Below are positions 37,572-47,220 of a stretch of 64,000 nucleotides of DNA, piece after piece. Origin of the DNA: Sphingomonas sp. 67-36 (GTDB taxonomy: Bacteria > Pseudomonadota > Alphaproteobacteria > Sphingomonadales > Sphingomonadaceae). Each line of letters starts with the position of its first letter. Positions within the stretch are counted from its first letter, which is position 1. The DNA lies in the NCBI GenBank assembly GCA_001897375.1, contig MKSU01000022.1, positions 1-64,000 on the forward strand. The letters are read 5' to 3'. Below the pieces are notes generated by a model. It did no database searches. It saw only the letters and a list, made by a program, of their open reading frames with translations, and was not told the DNA's origin. A program made the position numbers and the translations under genes.

Positions 37572-37790
37572 ATGATGAGCCAACGCTTTGAAGTCGGCGA
37601 TCACGTCGCCTGGAATTCGGAGGCCGGCCATGTCAGTGGCAGGATCATCGCGGTTCACACGCGGGACGTGGATTACAAGGGCTATACCCACCACGCGAGC
37701 CCGGACGATCCGCAATATGAGATCAGGAGCGACAGGACCGATCATATCGCGATGCACAAGGAATCGGCGCTGAGAAGGATCGCGGACTGA
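37572..37790 (+). CDS. DUF2945 (hypervirulence-associated TUDOR) protein
   Basis: A 72-residue single-domain protein with the DUF2945 pattern FEVGDHVAWNSEAGHVSGRI followed by HHASPDDPQYEIRSDRTDHIAMHK. The family has a small TUDOR-like beta barrel and unknown function. GGAG lies just upstream of the tandem ATGs at 37572 and 37575; either may be used. Confidence 0.88.
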   Translation: MMSQRFEVGDHVAWNSEAGHVSGRIIAVHTRDVDYKGYTHHASPDDPQYEIRSDRTDHIAMHKESALRRIAD

Positions 37791-37817
37791 GACTCCGCTT
37801 CGCCGCTTGCCAGAGCA

Positions 37818-38843
37818 TCACGGCAGCAGCAGCGAGGCGTCCCCATAGGAATAGAAACGATAGCCCGCCGCGATCGCATGGGCGTAGGCGGCCTGCATCC
37901 GGTCCAGCCCCATCAGCGCCGACACCAGCATGAACAGCGTCGATCGCGGCAGGTGGAAATTGGTGACGAGGCCGTCGATCCCCCGGAAGCGATAGCCGGG
38001 GGTGATGAAGATCGCGGTGTCGCCCTCGAACGGACGGATCACGCCGTCCGCGCCGGCCGCGCTCTCGATCAGCCGCAGCGAGGTGGTGCCGACCGCGATC
38101 ACCCGGCCCCCGGCCACACGGGTAGCGTTGAGGCGATCGGCGGTCGGCTGGTCGATCCGGCCCCATTCGGCGTGCATCACATGATCGTCGGTGTCTTCCG
38201 CCTTCACCGGCAGGAAGGTGCCGGCGCCGACGTGCAGCGTCAGTGTGGTATGCCCAATCCCGGCGGCATCGAGCGCGGCGATCAGCGCGGGAGTGAAATG
38301 CAACGCGGCGGTGGGGGCGGCGACGGCGCCGGCCTCGCGCGCGAACATCGTCTGATAGTCCTCCGCATCGCGTGCGTCGGCGGAGCGCTTGCCGGCGATA
38401 TAGGGCGGCAGCGGCATCCGCCCGGCGCGCTCGAGCAGCAGCTCGACCGGTTCGTCGCCGGCGAAGTCCAGCGCGATGCTGCCGTCCGCCCCGCGATCGC
38501 TTGCAATGGCGCTGACGCCCGCGCCGAAATCGATCGTGTCGCCGTCGCGCACCCGCTTCGCGTTGCGCACGAAGGCGCGCCAGCGGCGCGGCCCCTCGCG
38601 CTTGTGCAGCGTCGCGCCGATCCGCGCCTCGCCGCGCGTCCCCTCCAGCTGGGCGGGGATGACGCGCGTGTCGTTGAAGACGAGCAGGTCGCCGGTGCGC
38701 AACTCCAGCGGCAGGTCGGCGACCGTGCGGTCGCGCATCCCGTCGTCGCGCACGACGAGCAGCCGCGCGGATTCGCGTGGGATGGCCGGCCGGAGCGCGA
38801 TTCGCTCCGGCGGCAGCGTGAAATCGAACAGATCGACGTCCAT
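37818..38843 (-). CDS. queA: tRNA preQ1(34) S-adenosylmethionine ribosyltransferase-isomerase
   Basis: Transfers and isomerises the ribosyl moiety of SAM onto preQ1-modified tRNA to give epoxyqueuosine. The 341-residue protein shows [17 protein letters not shown] at the N-terminus, [31 protein letters not shown] and the C-terminal [16 protein letters not shown]. It is the last gene of a minus-strand run with coaD and a cyclophilin; tgt is not adjacent. The start at 38843 gives MDVDLFDF. Confidence 0.95.
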   Translation of the reverse strand: MDVDLFDFTLPPERIALRPAIPRESARLLVVRDDGMRDRTVADLPLELRTGDLLVFNDTRVIPAQLEGTRGEARIGATLHKREGPRRWRAFVRNAKRVRDGDTIDFGAGVSAIASDRGADGSIALDFAGDEPVELLLERAGRMPLPPYIAGKRSADARDAEDYQTMFAREAGAVAAPTAALHFTPALIAALDAAGIGHTTLTLHVGAGTFLPVKAEDTDDHVMHAEWGRIDQPTADRLNATRVAGGRVIAVGTTSLRLIESAAGADGVIRPFEGDTAIFITPGYRFRGIDGLVTNFHLPRSTLFMLVSALMGLDRMQAAYAHAIAAGYRFYSYGDASLLLP

Positions 38844-38868
38844 CGGCGCGCTGGCCCCGGCGGGCGCG

Positions 38869-39594
38869 TCAGGGCTTCTTCGGCCTGGGCGGTGCCTTGG
38901 CCGGAGCGGGGGCGGTGGGCTTGCCCGCGCCCGGCAGCGTGACCGGCCCGAGCACCGCGCCGGCATTCACAGCGGGCGGTGGTGCAGCCTGGTAGGCCGG
39001 CGGGTTGTCGCTGGCGATATAGGCGTGGATGATGCGCGTCGGGTTGGCGGGCGGCTCGCCGCGCTCGATCCCGTCGACATATTGCATTCCCTCGATCACC
39101 CGGCCGAACACCGTATATTTGTGATCGAGCGACAGCCTGGGCTGGAAGACGATGTAGAACTGGCTGTTCGCGCTGTCCTCGGACTGCGCGCGCGCCGCCG
39201 CCACCGCGCCGCGGACGTGGGGCAGATAATTGAACTCGGCCTTGATGTCCGGCAGCGTCGAGCCGCCGGTGCCGTCGCCCTTCGGATCGCCGCCCTGCGC
39301 CATGAAGCCGTCGATGACGCGGTGGAAGGTGAGGCCGTCGTAGAAATGCTGGCGGGTCAGCGTCTTGATGCGATCGACCATCAGCGGCGCGGCGTCCGGG
39401 CGCAGCAGGATCGTTACCCGCCCGCCGTCCGACAGGTCGAGCAGCCACTGGTTGGTCCTGTCGTCCAGCGCCGGCGGTGCGGCGCGCACGGCCGGCGCCT
39501 CGGTCTGGACGACCGTGTCCTTCTTTTCCTTCTTGGCGAGCGCCGGGGTCGCCACCAGCGCGCCAATGATCGCCACTACACCGATGAAACGCAT
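38869..39594 (-). CDS. exported peptidyl-prolyl cis-trans isomerase, cyclophilin type
   Basis: A 241-residue periplasmic cyclophilin. After a signal peptide ([20 protein letters not shown]) the isomerase domain spans about residues 50-205, with [31 protein letters not shown] and [12 protein letters not shown]. The tail is Pro/Ala/Lys-rich ([13 protein letters not shown]). It lies between coaD and queA, a conserved alphaproteobacterial order. An ATG 25 codons upstream is rejected because it would bury the signal peptide. Confidence 0.92.
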   Translation of the reverse strand: MRFIGVVAIIGALVATPALAKKEKKDTVVQTEAPAVRAAPPALDDRTNQWLLDLSDGGRVTILLRPDAAPLMVDRIKTLTRQHFYDGLTFHRVIDGFMAQGGDPKGDGTGGSTLPDIKAEFNYLPHVRGAVAAARAQSEDSANSQFYIVFQPRLSLDHKYTVFGRVIEGMQYVDGIERGEPPANPTRIIHAYIASDNPPAYQAAPPPAVNAGAVLGPVTLPGAGKPTAPAPAKAPPRPKKP

Positions 39595-39678
39595 CAATCC
39601 GACTTTCCAACTCGCTGCCGCGCCGATGCGCAGGCGTTGCGCCCTAAAGCATAGCGCCGCTTGCGCCAATCTGAACCT

Positions 39679-40185
39679 TCACGCGCCGCGCCGGCCGAGC
39701 ATCTGGACGCGTGCAACCACTTCCTCGCGCACATTGGGGGTGACGAACTTGCCGATCTCCCCGCCGAAGATCGCGATCTCCTTCACCAGCCGCGAGGCGA
39801 TCGGCTGGAGCGCGACATCCGCCATCAGGAAGACCGTCTCGATCCGCCCGTTGAGCTGCTGGTTCATGCCGGCCATCTGATATTCATATTCGAAATCGGC
39901 CACCGCGCGCAGCCCGCGCACGATGACCCCGGCGCCCTCACGCTCGGCGAAGTCCATCAGCAGCGAATCGAAGCTGACGACGCGGATGTCTGCGTCGATC
40001 GTCGCAACCTCGCGCTCGACGATCGCCATCCGCTCGGGCAGCGAGAACATCGGCGATTTGGAGGGGTTGGTCGTCACCCCGATCACCAGCCGGTCGACCA
40101 GCTTCGCACCGCGCCGGATGATATCCATGTGCCCGAGCGTGATCGGATCGAACGTGCCGGGATAGACGCCGATGCGGGTGGTCAT
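39679..40185 (-). CDS. coaD: phosphopantetheine adenylyltransferase CoaD
   Basis: Makes dephospho-CoA from 4'-phosphopantetheine and ATP. The 168-residue protein has the nucleotidyltransferase motif GTFDPITLGHMDII near the N-terminus, GVTTNPSKSPMF, the VIVRGLRAVADFEYE core and the family end segment near LVKEIAIFGGEIGKFV. It begins 3 bases after the ispA stop. Confidence 0.95.
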   Translation of the reverse strand: MTTRIGVYPGTFDPITLGHMDIIRRGAKLVDRLVIGVTTNPSKSPMFSLPERMAIVEREVATIDADIRVVSFDSLLMDFAEREGAGVIVRGLRAVADFEYEYQMAGMNQQLNGRIETVFLMADVALQPIASRLVKEIAIFGGEIGKFVTPNVREEVVARVQMLGRRGA

Positions 40186-40188
40186 GGC

Positions 40189-41085
40189 TCAACGATCCCT
40201 TTCCAGCACGTAATGAGCGATATCGCGCAGCAGATCCGCCTCGCGCCCGTAATGGCGCAGGTGCGCGATCGACTGGTCGACCAGCAGCCGGCAGCGCTCG
40301 CGCGCCTGATCGACGCCGAGCAGCGAGACGAACGTCTCCTTGCCCGCCTCGGCATCCTTGCGCAGCTTCTTCCCCGCCGCCGCCTCGTCGCCCTCCACGT
40401 CGATCAGGTCGTCGACGATCTGGAAGGCGAGGCCGAGATCGCGGGCATAGCCGCGCAGGCCGGTGCGCCCCTCCGGCTGCACGCGGCCGAGGATCGCGCC
40501 GGCTTCCACCGCCACGGCGATCAGCGCGCCGGTCTTGAGCGCCTGCAGCCGGCTGACGGTGGCGAGATCGAACTGCGCGCGCTCCGCCTCCAGGTCCATC
40601 GCCTGCCCGCCGGCCATCCCTGCCGGCCCGGCTGCGCGCGCCAGCTCCAGCACCAGCTCGGCGCGGACGAACGGATCGGGGTGTGTCGCGGGATCGGACA
40701 ATATCTCGAACGCCAGCGTCTGCAGGCTGTCGCCGGCAAGGATCGCGGTCGCCTCGTCGAACGCCTTGTGCACGGTCGGCTTGCCGCGCCGCATGTCGTC
40801 GTCGTCCATCGCCGGCAGGTCGTCGTGGATCAGCGAATAGACGTGGATCGCCTCGATCGCGGTGCCGACCCGCGCCACGCCGTCGCGGTCGCAACCGAAG
40901 ATCTGCGCGGTGGCGAAGACGAGCAGCGGGCGCAGCCGCTTGCCGCCGCCGATCGCGGCGTGGCGCATCGCGCGATACAGGCCGGCGCGCGCGTCGTCGG
41001 GAATCGTCAGCAGCGCGTCGAAGCGGGCATCGATCGCGCGCGCGGTTTCGGCCAGCGCCGCCTGGAGCGCGGGGGAGGGGTTCAT
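40189..41085 (-). CDS. ispA: polyprenyl synthetase, farnesyl diphosphate synthase type
   Basis: Condenses isopentenyl and dimethylallyl diphosphates to C15 farnesyl diphosphate. The 298-residue protein has the first Asp-rich motif in HDDLPAMDDDD and the second in DDLIDVEGD, with GGKRLRPLL upstream. Chain length is inferred from the family; geranylgeranyl synthase is an alternative. The start at 41085 overlaps the xseB stop (ATGA). Unlike many bacteria, dxs is not next to it. Confidence 0.92.
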   Translation of the reverse strand: MNPSPALQAALAETARAIDARFDALLTIPDDARAGLYRAMRHAAIGGGKRLRPLLVFATAQIFGCDRDGVARVGTAIEAIHVYSLIHDDLPAMDDDDMRRGKPTVHKAFDEATAILAGDSLQTLAFEILSDPATHPDPFVRAELVLELARAAGPAGMAGGQAMDLEAERAQFDLATVSRLQALKTGALIAVAVEAGAILGRVQPEGRTGLRGYARDLGLAFQIVDDLIDVEGDEAAAGKKLRKDAEAGKETFVSLLGVDQARERCRLLVDQSIAHLRHYGREADLLRDIAHYVLERDR

Positions 41086-41333
41086 CCCGCGCTGAACGGC
41101 GTGGTGGACGCGCGGCCTTCCGCGTCGAGCCGGATCGCCTCGATCCGCGCCTGCGCCGCGTCGAGCCGCTCGGCGCATCGCGCGCGCAACGCATTGCCGC
41201 GCTCGTAGAGGTCGATCGCCTCGGCGAGCGGCGTCTCGCCGGATTCGAGCTTGTGGACGATCGCTTCCAGCTCGCGCAGCGCGGCCTCGAACGTCATCGT
41301 GGCGATCGCATCTTCATCGGGGGTCGAGGCCAT
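41082..41333 (-). CDS. xseB: exodeoxyribonuclease VII small subunit
   Basis: An 83-residue helical subunit of exonuclease VII, which degrades single-stranded DNA. The family pattern MTFEAALRELEAIVHKLESG, LAEAIDLYERGNALRARC is clear. The large subunit gene is not in the window. It is coupled to ispA by a 4-base overlap. Confidence 0.93.
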   Translation of the reverse strand: MASTPDEDAIATMTFEAALRELEAIVHKLESGETPLAEAIDLYERGNALRARCAERLDAAQARIEAIRLDAEGRASTTPFSAG

Positions 41334-41374
41334 GGGCTGGCTATGCGGCAGGGGTTGGCCGGGGGTCAAGAACC

Positions 41375-41572
41375 CTAGCGCGCGTCGTTCAGCCGCACCA
41401 GCAGCGACAGGCCGAACCGGCCGAGGTTGATCGTCGCCCGCGCGACCGGCTGTGCCTCCACCACCGAATCGGCAGACGGCATGTCGAGCGAGATCAGCGG
41501 GCGGCGCTCCCCGATGCCGGCGAGGAGCAGCGCGGCGGCGATCAGCAAAAAGGCGCGGCGGCGGCGTTCCAT
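41375..41572 (-). CDS. small exported or membrane-anchored protein, hypothetical
   Basis: A 65-residue protein with a basic start and one hydrophobic segment (MERRRRAFLLIAAALLLAGI), then a polar tail rich in beta-like residues (INLGRFGLSLLVRLNDAR). It fits between the diguanylate cyclase and xseB on the same strand and probably shares their message. No domain recognised. Confidence 0.55.
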   Translation of the reverse strand: MERRRRAFLLIAAALLLAGIGERRPLISLDMPSADSVVEAQPVARATINLGRFGLSLLVRLNDAR

Positions 41573-41612
41573 GCGCCACGCTTTACCTTATTCGGCGGCG
41601 GCGCGAAAGGCG

Positions 41613-43292
41613 TCATGCGGCGAGCGGGCCGGCGGCGTGGCGCACGCGGTCGCGCCCGGCGGCCTTGGCGGCGTAGAGCGCCTGGTCGGCGTGGCGGTAG
41701 AGCGCTTTCCAGTCCTGCTCGCTGGCGATCGGCCCGGCGCAAGTGCCGAGCGAGACGGTGACGGTGAGATCGAACGGCATCCGCTCGCGCCGCACGCGCG
41801 CGAGCACCTCGGCGGCGACATCGCCGCGCCGCTCGGGCACCAGCAGCGCGAATTCCTCGCCGCCGAGCCGGGCGACCAGCGCGTCGGGCGGCGCGGCGGC
41901 GCGCAGCGCGCGCGCGACGATGCGCAACACCTCGTCGCCGCCGTCATGGCCCAGCGCGTCGTTGACCGACTTGAAATGATCGATATCGGCCAGCACCAGC
42001 AGGTGCGGCTGCCCCCGCCCGACCGCGGCGCGGAGGAAGCCGCGCCGGTTGAGCAGCCCGGTCAGCGGATCGGCGTCGGCAAGTTGCCAGGCGGCGCTCG
42101 CCCTTTCTCTCGCATCGTCGCGCTCGATCGCGATCAGGCGGAAGCGATAGGCGATGGCGAGGCCGGAGAGCAGCGCCTCCGCCGTCATTGACAGCAGGGT
42201 GGAATTGTCGAGCAGGAAGCTCCACGCGACAATCCCGAAATTCTCCGCCACCCTCATGCCGGCCAGCACCACCGGCGCGGCCCAGGAGATGACGAACAGC
42301 CACAGATAGCTGCTGCGCTCGCGCCACGCCGACCACAGGATCACCGGCACCACCGCGATCGCGATGACGAAGCTGATCGCGTGGATGCGGTCGAGCAGGT
42401 GGAAATGCCACGGCGCCAGCACGGCGAAGGCGGTCGCGGCGATACCCAGCGCCGCCATCGCGAGATCGGTCGCCCATGCCACCCAGCCCCGAAAAACTGC
42501 CGGCTCGAAGAAGCTGCGCGCGAACACCAGCACGCTGATCGTCGTGACGGAGACCATCACATAGTTGACGCGCAGCCGCTCGTTGTTCTCCAGCCCCGAG
42601 AACACCCATGCCATCGCGCCCGACGAGGAGAAGGCATAAAGCATCATCCCCGCCACCAGCACGCAATAAGCGAGCTGGAAGCGGTGGCGCAGCGCGCCCC
42701 ACAAGGCGAAATTATAGACCAGCAGCGACAGGCTCAGCCCGCCGAACGCGCTGTAGAGCGCGCCGAGCAGCAGGTCCGACGCGGCGCTCTGTGCTTCGGT
42801 CGCGAGGCGCGGGGCGATGACGATGCCGCGCAGGTTCATCGAGCCGTGCACATGCCACAGCAATCGCGTCACCGGCGCCGCACGTTGCGGCAAGGCTCGT
42901 TCGAGGATCGCGCCGAGCCGGATCGCGCGGGTCGCGTCATGCCCGTTCATGCGCTGGCGCAGCACCACGCCATCGGCATAGGCGATGTAGAGCGTCGCCT
43001 CGTCCTGCCACACGCTCGCGGTGCGGACGGTCGCGGCATGGGTCGAGAGCGGGGCGGAGCGGACCCAATAGTCCCCCGCCCCGAACGATTCCTGCTCGCG
43101 CACGCAATCGTAGCGCGCGTCCGCGTGGAGCATCGCCGCCGCCGTGTCGCCGGGGCGGACCGGCGCGACGCAAGTCGTGATCGGCGTGCCGACCAGCCCG
43201 GTGCCCGCGGCCTCCGCCGGCACCGTCGCCAGCAGCGCGACGAGCGCGGCGAGCGCCGCGTATATCCATTTCAAAGCGGTGCGACCCGGCAT
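41613..43292 (-). CDS. diguanylate cyclase with 7TMR-DISM sensor
   Basis: A 559-residue sensor enzyme making cyclic di-GMP. A signal peptide (~1-29) leads to a periplasmic DISMED2-like beta domain (~30-170), seven predicted membrane helices (~175-380) and a GGDEF domain (~400-555) with the active-site variant GGEEF in ARLGGEEFALL. The inhibitory RxxD site expected just before it reads PPDA, so product inhibition is probably lost. The ligand of the outer domain is unknown, but such domains usually bind carbohydrates. Confidence 0.9.
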   Translation of the reverse strand: MPGRTALKWIYAALAALVALLATVPAEAAGTGLVGTPITTCVAPVRPGDTAAAMLHADARYDCVREQESFGAGDYWVRSAPLSTHAATVRTASVWQDEATLYIAYADGVVLRQRMNGHDATRAIRLGAILERALPQRAAPVTRLLWHVHGSMNLRGIVIAPRLATEAQSAASDLLLGALYSAFGGLSLSLLVYNFALWGALRHRFQLAYCVLVAGMMLYAFSSSGAMAWVFSGLENNERLRVNYVMVSVTTISVLVFARSFFEPAVFRGWVAWATDLAMAALGIAATAFAVLAPWHFHLLDRIHAISFVIAIAVVPVILWSAWRERSSYLWLFVISWAAPVVLAGMRVAENFGIVAWSFLLDNSTLLSMTAEALLSGLAIAYRFRLIAIERDDARERASAAWQLADADPLTGLLNRRGFLRAAVGRGQPHLLVLADIDHFKSVNDALGHDGGDEVLRIVARALRAAAPPDALVARLGGEEFALLVPERRGDVAAEVLARVRRERMPFDLTVTVSLGTCAGPIASEQDWKALYRHADQALYAAKAAGRDRVRHAAGPLAA

Positions 43293-43392
43293 GAGAGCGC
43301 TCTAGCGGCGAGCATCCGAACAGATCGTAAATGCGGGGAAAGGATTATTGCGCCGACAGCATTTTTTGCGATTACAGCGGGATAGGGGGTGC

Positions 43393-44376
43393 TCAGCCGG
43401 CGATCACGCGATCCCGGCCCTGTTCCTTCGCCTGGTAGAGCAAGGCATCGGCGCGCTCCATCGCGGCGGCGATTGAGGCCTCGTCGGGGGGCAGCGTGGT
43501 GATGCCGGCGGAGAAGGTGATCCGCCCCATCGGCTCGTCGGTTTCCCGCAGGCGGAAATGACGGTCGCCGAGCGCGAGGCGGGCCTCGTCCACCATCAGG
43601 TGCGCGGCGGCGAGATCGCCGCGCAGCACGAGCAGGAATTCCTCGCCGCCCCAGCGCCCGACGAACTCGTCGTCGAGCGAGGACTTCAGGCTCGCCGCGA
43701 CGGTGCGCAGCACGCGGTCGCCGACGGCGTGGCCGTAGCGGTCGTTATAGGATTTGAAGCGGTCGATGTCGCACATCGCGATCACGCGCGGCTCGCCGTC
43801 GGCGCAGGCGCGGGCGAGATGCGCCTCGATCCCGCGACGGTTCGGCAGCCCGGTGAGCGCGTCGCGCTCCGCATCGCCCTGCGCGATCTCCAGCTTGCTG
43901 CGCATCTGCTCGAGCTGCGCGGTGGTCGCGGCCAGCTCGCGTTCCGATCGCTGCGAGCGGGCGAGCGTGGCGATCAGCAACTCGCGCAGCGGCGCCAGAT
44001 CATCCTCGCTGAAATCCTCCAGCCGGAACGCCAGTTCGCGGCTGAACTCGCCGGTCACCGCCTGCGCGGAGGCGGCGAGATCGACTAGGCGCAGCGCCTG
44101 GTGGCGCAGCACGTCCGTGCCGGGAGTCGCGGGTTCCGCTGGTGGGGTAGGGGATTCACCCATCACGCCGCCGAGGAATCCGGCGTAGAGCGAATCCGCC
44201 TCCTGCTGAGTCACCCGCACGCCGCCGTCGATGATCGCGGCGATCGCCTGGCTGAGCGCCGGCAGCGTCCCCCAGCAATGAAAGAATCCGAGCGCATAGT
44301 TGCGCGGGGTCGCCGGCAGCCGCTGCTGCTCAAGAAACGCGAGCGTTCGTTCGCAAAGTTCTCTGGTCGCCTTCAT
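43393..44376 (-). CDS. diguanylate cyclase, soluble
   Basis: A 327-residue cytoplasmic GGDEF protein. The N-terminal ~155 residues are helical with a coiled-coil linker (about 125-160), followed by the cyclase domain (~165-325) with CDIDRFKSYNDRYGH and the active-site loop RWGGEEFLLVL. The I-site position reads LDDE rather than RxxD, so feedback inhibition is doubtful. It lies 100 bases upstream of a second cyclase on the same strand. Confidence 0.9.
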   Translation of the reverse strand: MKATRELCERTLAFLEQQRLPATPRNYALGFFHCWGTLPALSQAIAAIIDGGVRVTQQEADSLYAGFLGGVMGESPTPPAEPATPGTDVLRHQALRLVDLAASAQAVTGEFSRELAFRLEDFSEDDLAPLRELLIATLARSQRSERELAATTAQLEQMRSKLEIAQGDAERDALTGLPNRRGIEAHLARACADGEPRVIAMCDIDRFKSYNDRYGHAVGDRVLRTVAASLKSSLDDEFVGRWGGEEFLLVLRGDLAAAHLMVDEARLALGDRHFRLRETDEPMGRITFSAGITTLPPDEASIAAAMERADALLYQAKEQGRDRVIAG

Positions 44377-44466
44377 GCCCCCTGCCTAGCGCAGGATGGT
44401 TAAAGGACGGGTAAAGCATTCCTCCGAAACCGTGGCATCTGCCGGGTAGCGACCGGCGGGACGGAA

Positions 44467-44494
44467 GGCGGCGTGGATCGTCGTCCGCGCCGCC
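44467..44494 (-). terminator. terminator-like hairpin after clpA
   Basis: GGCGGCGTGGA and TCCGCGCCGCC pair over 11 positions with one G-T wobble around TCGTCG, 12 bases beyond the clpA stop. The following minus-strand sequence (TTCCGTCC) lacks a proper T-run, so termination strength is uncertain. Confidence 0.4.
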
Positions 44495-44505
44495 CCCGTC
44501 TTCGC

Positions 44506-46824
44506 TCAGGCCTTGACCTTCTCCACGCGGCCGCCGCCCTTCTTGCGCGGCTTCTTCGGCGCGGCGGGGACGATCTCGAAGGCCAGCGCGCCGTCCTTAA
44601 GCTTCACCGTCACCTCGCCACCGTGAACGAGCTTGCCGAACAGCAGCTCCTCGGCGAGCGGCTGCTTGATCTTCTCCTGGATCAGCCGGCTCATCGGCCG
44701 CGCGCCATAGAGCTTGTCATAGCCCTTGTCGGTCAGCCACTGGCGCGCATCGTCGGTCAGCTTGATATGCACGTCGCGATCCGCGAGCTGCAGTTCGAGC
44801 TGGAGGATGAACTTGTCCACCACCCGCGCGACGACCTCCGGCGGCAGATAGCCGAACGGCACGATCGCATCGAGCCGGTTGCGGAATTCCGGCGTGAACA
44901 TGCGTTGCACCGCCTGCTCGTCCTCGCCCTCGCGGGTGAGGTTGCCGAAGCCGACCGTCTCGCGCGCCATGTCGGACGCGCCCGCATTGGTCGTCATGAT
45001 GAGGATGACGTTGCGGAAATCTACCGTCTTGCCGTGGTGGTCGGTGAGCTTGCCGTTGTCCATCACCTGCAACAGGATGTTGAACAGGTCCGGGTGGGCC
45101 TTCTCGATCTCGTCGAGCAGCAGCACGCTGTGCGGATTCTGGTCCACCGCGTCGGTGAGCAGGCCGCCCTGATCGTAGCCGACATAGCCCGGAGGCGCGC
45201 CGATCAGCCGGCTGACCGAATGGCGTTCCATATATTCGGACATGTCGAACCGCTGGAGCGGGATGCCCATGATCGAGGCGAGCTGCTTCGCCACCTCGGT
45301 CTTGCCCACGCCGGTCGGGCCGGTGAACAGGTAGCAGCCGATCGGCTTCTCCGGATCGCGCAGGCCCGCGCGGCTGAGCTTGATCGCCGAGGACAGATTC
45401 TCGATCGCCTTGTTCTGGCCGAACACGACGCGCTTGAGATCGGTGTCGAGCGTCTCCAGCACCTTCTTGTCGTCGCTGCTCACCGTCTTCGGCGGGATGC
45501 GCGCCATGGTGGCGATCACCGCCTCGATCTCCTTGGGCGTGATCGTCTTCTTGCGCTTGGAAGGCGCCACCAGCATCTGCATCGCGCCGACCTCGTCGAT
45601 CACGTCGATCGCCTTGTCGGGCAGCTTGCGGTCGTTGATGTAGCGCGCCGACAGCTCAACCGCCGACTTGATCGCGTCGGGCGTGTATTTCACGCTGTGA
45701 TGGCTCTCGAAGGCGGAGCGCAGTCCGGCGAGAATCTTGATCGTGTCCTCGATCGTCGGCTCGTTGACGTCGATCTTCTGGAACCGGCGCAGCAGCGCGC
45801 GATCCTTCTCGAAATGGTTGCGGAACTCCTTGTACGTCGTGGAGCCGATGCAGCGGATCGTCCCGCCGGAAAGGGCGGGCTTGAGCAGGTTCGAGGCGTC
45901 CATCGCCCCGCCGCTGGTCGCGCCTGCGCCGATCACGGTGTGGATCTCGTCGATGAACAGCACCGCGTGCGGCAGCTTCTCCAGCTCGTTGACGACCTGT
46001 TTCAGCCGCTCCTCGAAATCGCCGCGATAGCGGGTGCCGGCGAGCAGCGCGCCCATGTCGAGCGAATAGATCACGGCGGGCTTCAGCACGTCGGGGACGT
46101 CGCCCTCGACGATCTTGCGCGCCAGCCCCTCGGCGATGGCGGTCTTGCCGACGCCGGGATCGCCCACGTAGAGCGGGTTGTTCTTCGAGCGGCGGCAGAG
46201 AATCTGCACCGTGCGGTCCACCTCCGGCCCGCGCCCGATCAGCGGATCGACCTTGCCGGCCTTCGCCTTTTCGTTGAGGTCGACGGTGAATTGCTTGAGG
46301 GCGCTTTCGCCCTTCTGCTTGGTCTCCGCCTTCTCCTTTTTTTCCTCCTCGACGCCCTTGGGGGGCGGCGCGTCGCCGGCGGCATTGCCCTTGCCGACGC
46401 CGTGGCTGATGTAGCTCACCGCATCCAGCCGGCTCATGTCCTGCTGCTGGAGGAAATAGACCGCGTAGCTCTCGCGCTCGGAGAACAGGGCGACGAGCAC
46501 GTTGGCGCCGGTCACCTCGTCGCGGCCGGAGGACTGGACGTGCAGGATCGCGCGCTGGACGACGCGCTGGAAGCCGCTGGTCGGCGAGGGATCGGTCGCG
46601 GCCTCGACCTTCAGCGCGCCCAACTCGGTGTCGAGATAATGCGCGACGGTGGTCTTGAGTTCGCCGAGATCGACACCGCAGGCCGCCATCACCTGGCTGG
46701 CATGTTCGTCGTCGATCAGCGCGAGCAGCAGATGCTCCAGCGTCGCATATTCGTGGCGGCGGGAGGATGCGGCCTCGAGCGCCTTGTGCAGCGTGGTTTC
46801 GAGAGCGCTGGCAAAGGATGGCAT
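44506..46824 (-). CDS. clpA: ATP-dependent Clp protease ATP-binding subunit ClpA
   Basis: A 772-residue AAA+ unfoldase that feeds substrates to ClpP. The N-domain (~1-145) begins [16 protein letters not shown]; the first AAA module has GDPGVGKT and LLFIDEIH-type Walker motifs, the second GPTGVGKT and [12 protein letters not shown]. The ClpP-contact loop reads ETVGFGN, a VGF form of the IGL/IGF tripeptide. A Lys-rich linker (~155-185) and tail ([11 protein letters not shown]) are present. The adaptor ClpS is not encoded next to it, unlike in many proteobacteria. The start at 46824 is set by the N-domain. Confidence 0.95.
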   Translation of the reverse strand: MPSFASALETTLHKALEAASSRRHEYATLEHLLLALIDDEHASQVMAACGVDLGELKTTVAHYLDTELGALKVEAATDPSPTSGFQRVVQRAILHVQSSGRDEVTGANVLVALFSERESYAVYFLQQQDMSRLDAVSYISHGVGKGNAAGDAPPPKGVEEEKKEKAETKQKGESALKQFTVDLNEKAKAGKVDPLIGRGPEVDRTVQILCRRSKNNPLYVGDPGVGKTAIAEGLARKIVEGDVPDVLKPAVIYSLDMGALLAGTRYRGDFEERLKQVVNELEKLPHAVLFIDEIHTVIGAGATSGGAMDASNLLKPALSGGTIRCIGSTTYKEFRNHFEKDRALLRRFQKIDVNEPTIEDTIKILAGLRSAFESHHSVKYTPDAIKSAVELSARYINDRKLPDKAIDVIDEVGAMQMLVAPSKRKKTITPKEIEAVIATMARIPPKTVSSDDKKVLETLDTDLKRVVFGQNKAIENLSSAIKLSRAGLRDPEKPIGCYLFTGPTGVGKTEVAKQLASIMGIPLQRFDMSEYMERHSVSRLIGAPPGYVGYDQGGLLTDAVDQNPHSVLLLDEIEKAHPDLFNILLQVMDNGKLTDHHGKTVDFRNVILIMTTNAGASDMARETVGFGNLTREGEDEQAVQRMFTPEFRNRLDAIVPFGYLPPEVVARVVDKFILQLELQLADRDVHIKLTDDARQWLTDKGYDKLYGARPMSRLIQEKIKQPLAEELLFGKLVHGGEVTVKLKDGALAFEIVPAAPKKPRKKGGGRVEKVKA

Positions 46825-46914
46825 TACGATACTCCTGACGGGCCGCGACACACGCGCGGCCCCTTTTCCACTATGTCGGGAGGGAGGGGCCTCGCATCAA
46901 GCGCCGGGGCCTCC

Positions 46915-46943
46915 GCATCGGGAGCAACGTGCCGACCCGATGC
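46915..46943. terminator. hairpin between DUF1192 gene and clpA
   Basis: GCATCGGG and CCCGATGC form a perfect 8-bp stem with a 13-base loop, 8 bases after the DUF1192 stop. It may end or attenuate transcription before clpA; no T-run is seen. Confidence 0.35.
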
Positions 46944-46951
46944 GCCAGCAC

Positions 46952-47149
46952 TCATCGCTTGAATAGCGCGTCGGCGCTTGCGCGATGGTTAACGGCGCTA
47001 TCGATCTTGCGGCGGCAACGCGCGACCTCGCCTTCCAGCGCGGTGATCCGCGCCTCCAGCTCCGCCACGGAAAGACGATCGAGATCCTCGCGCAGCAGCG
47101 CGGTGAGCGGATCGTCGGGCCGGGGGCCGAGGATATCGTCCAGATCCAT
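46952..47149 (-). CDS. DUF1192 family protein
   Basis: A 65-residue protein of the DUF1192 family: an acidic N-terminus (MDLDDILGPRPDDPLTALLR) and a coiled coil (ELEARITALEGEVARCRRKI). It is divergent from the quinone oxidoreductase gene and near trcR, an arrangement kept in many alphaproteobacteria. Function unknown. Confidence 0.85.
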   Translation of the reverse strand: MDLDDILGPRPDDPLTALLREDLDRLSVAELEARITALEGEVARCRRKIDSAVNHRASADALFKR

Positions 47150-47220
47150 GTCGAGAGCGTTGACCGCCGCAGGTGCGAAGTCAATAAGCGACGGAATAAT
47201 CTGGGTGGGGCGTAAGACGG

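Noticed and set aside
44473-46962. A plus-strand open frame of 829 codons
   Set aside because: Antisense to clpA, whose identity is beyond doubt.
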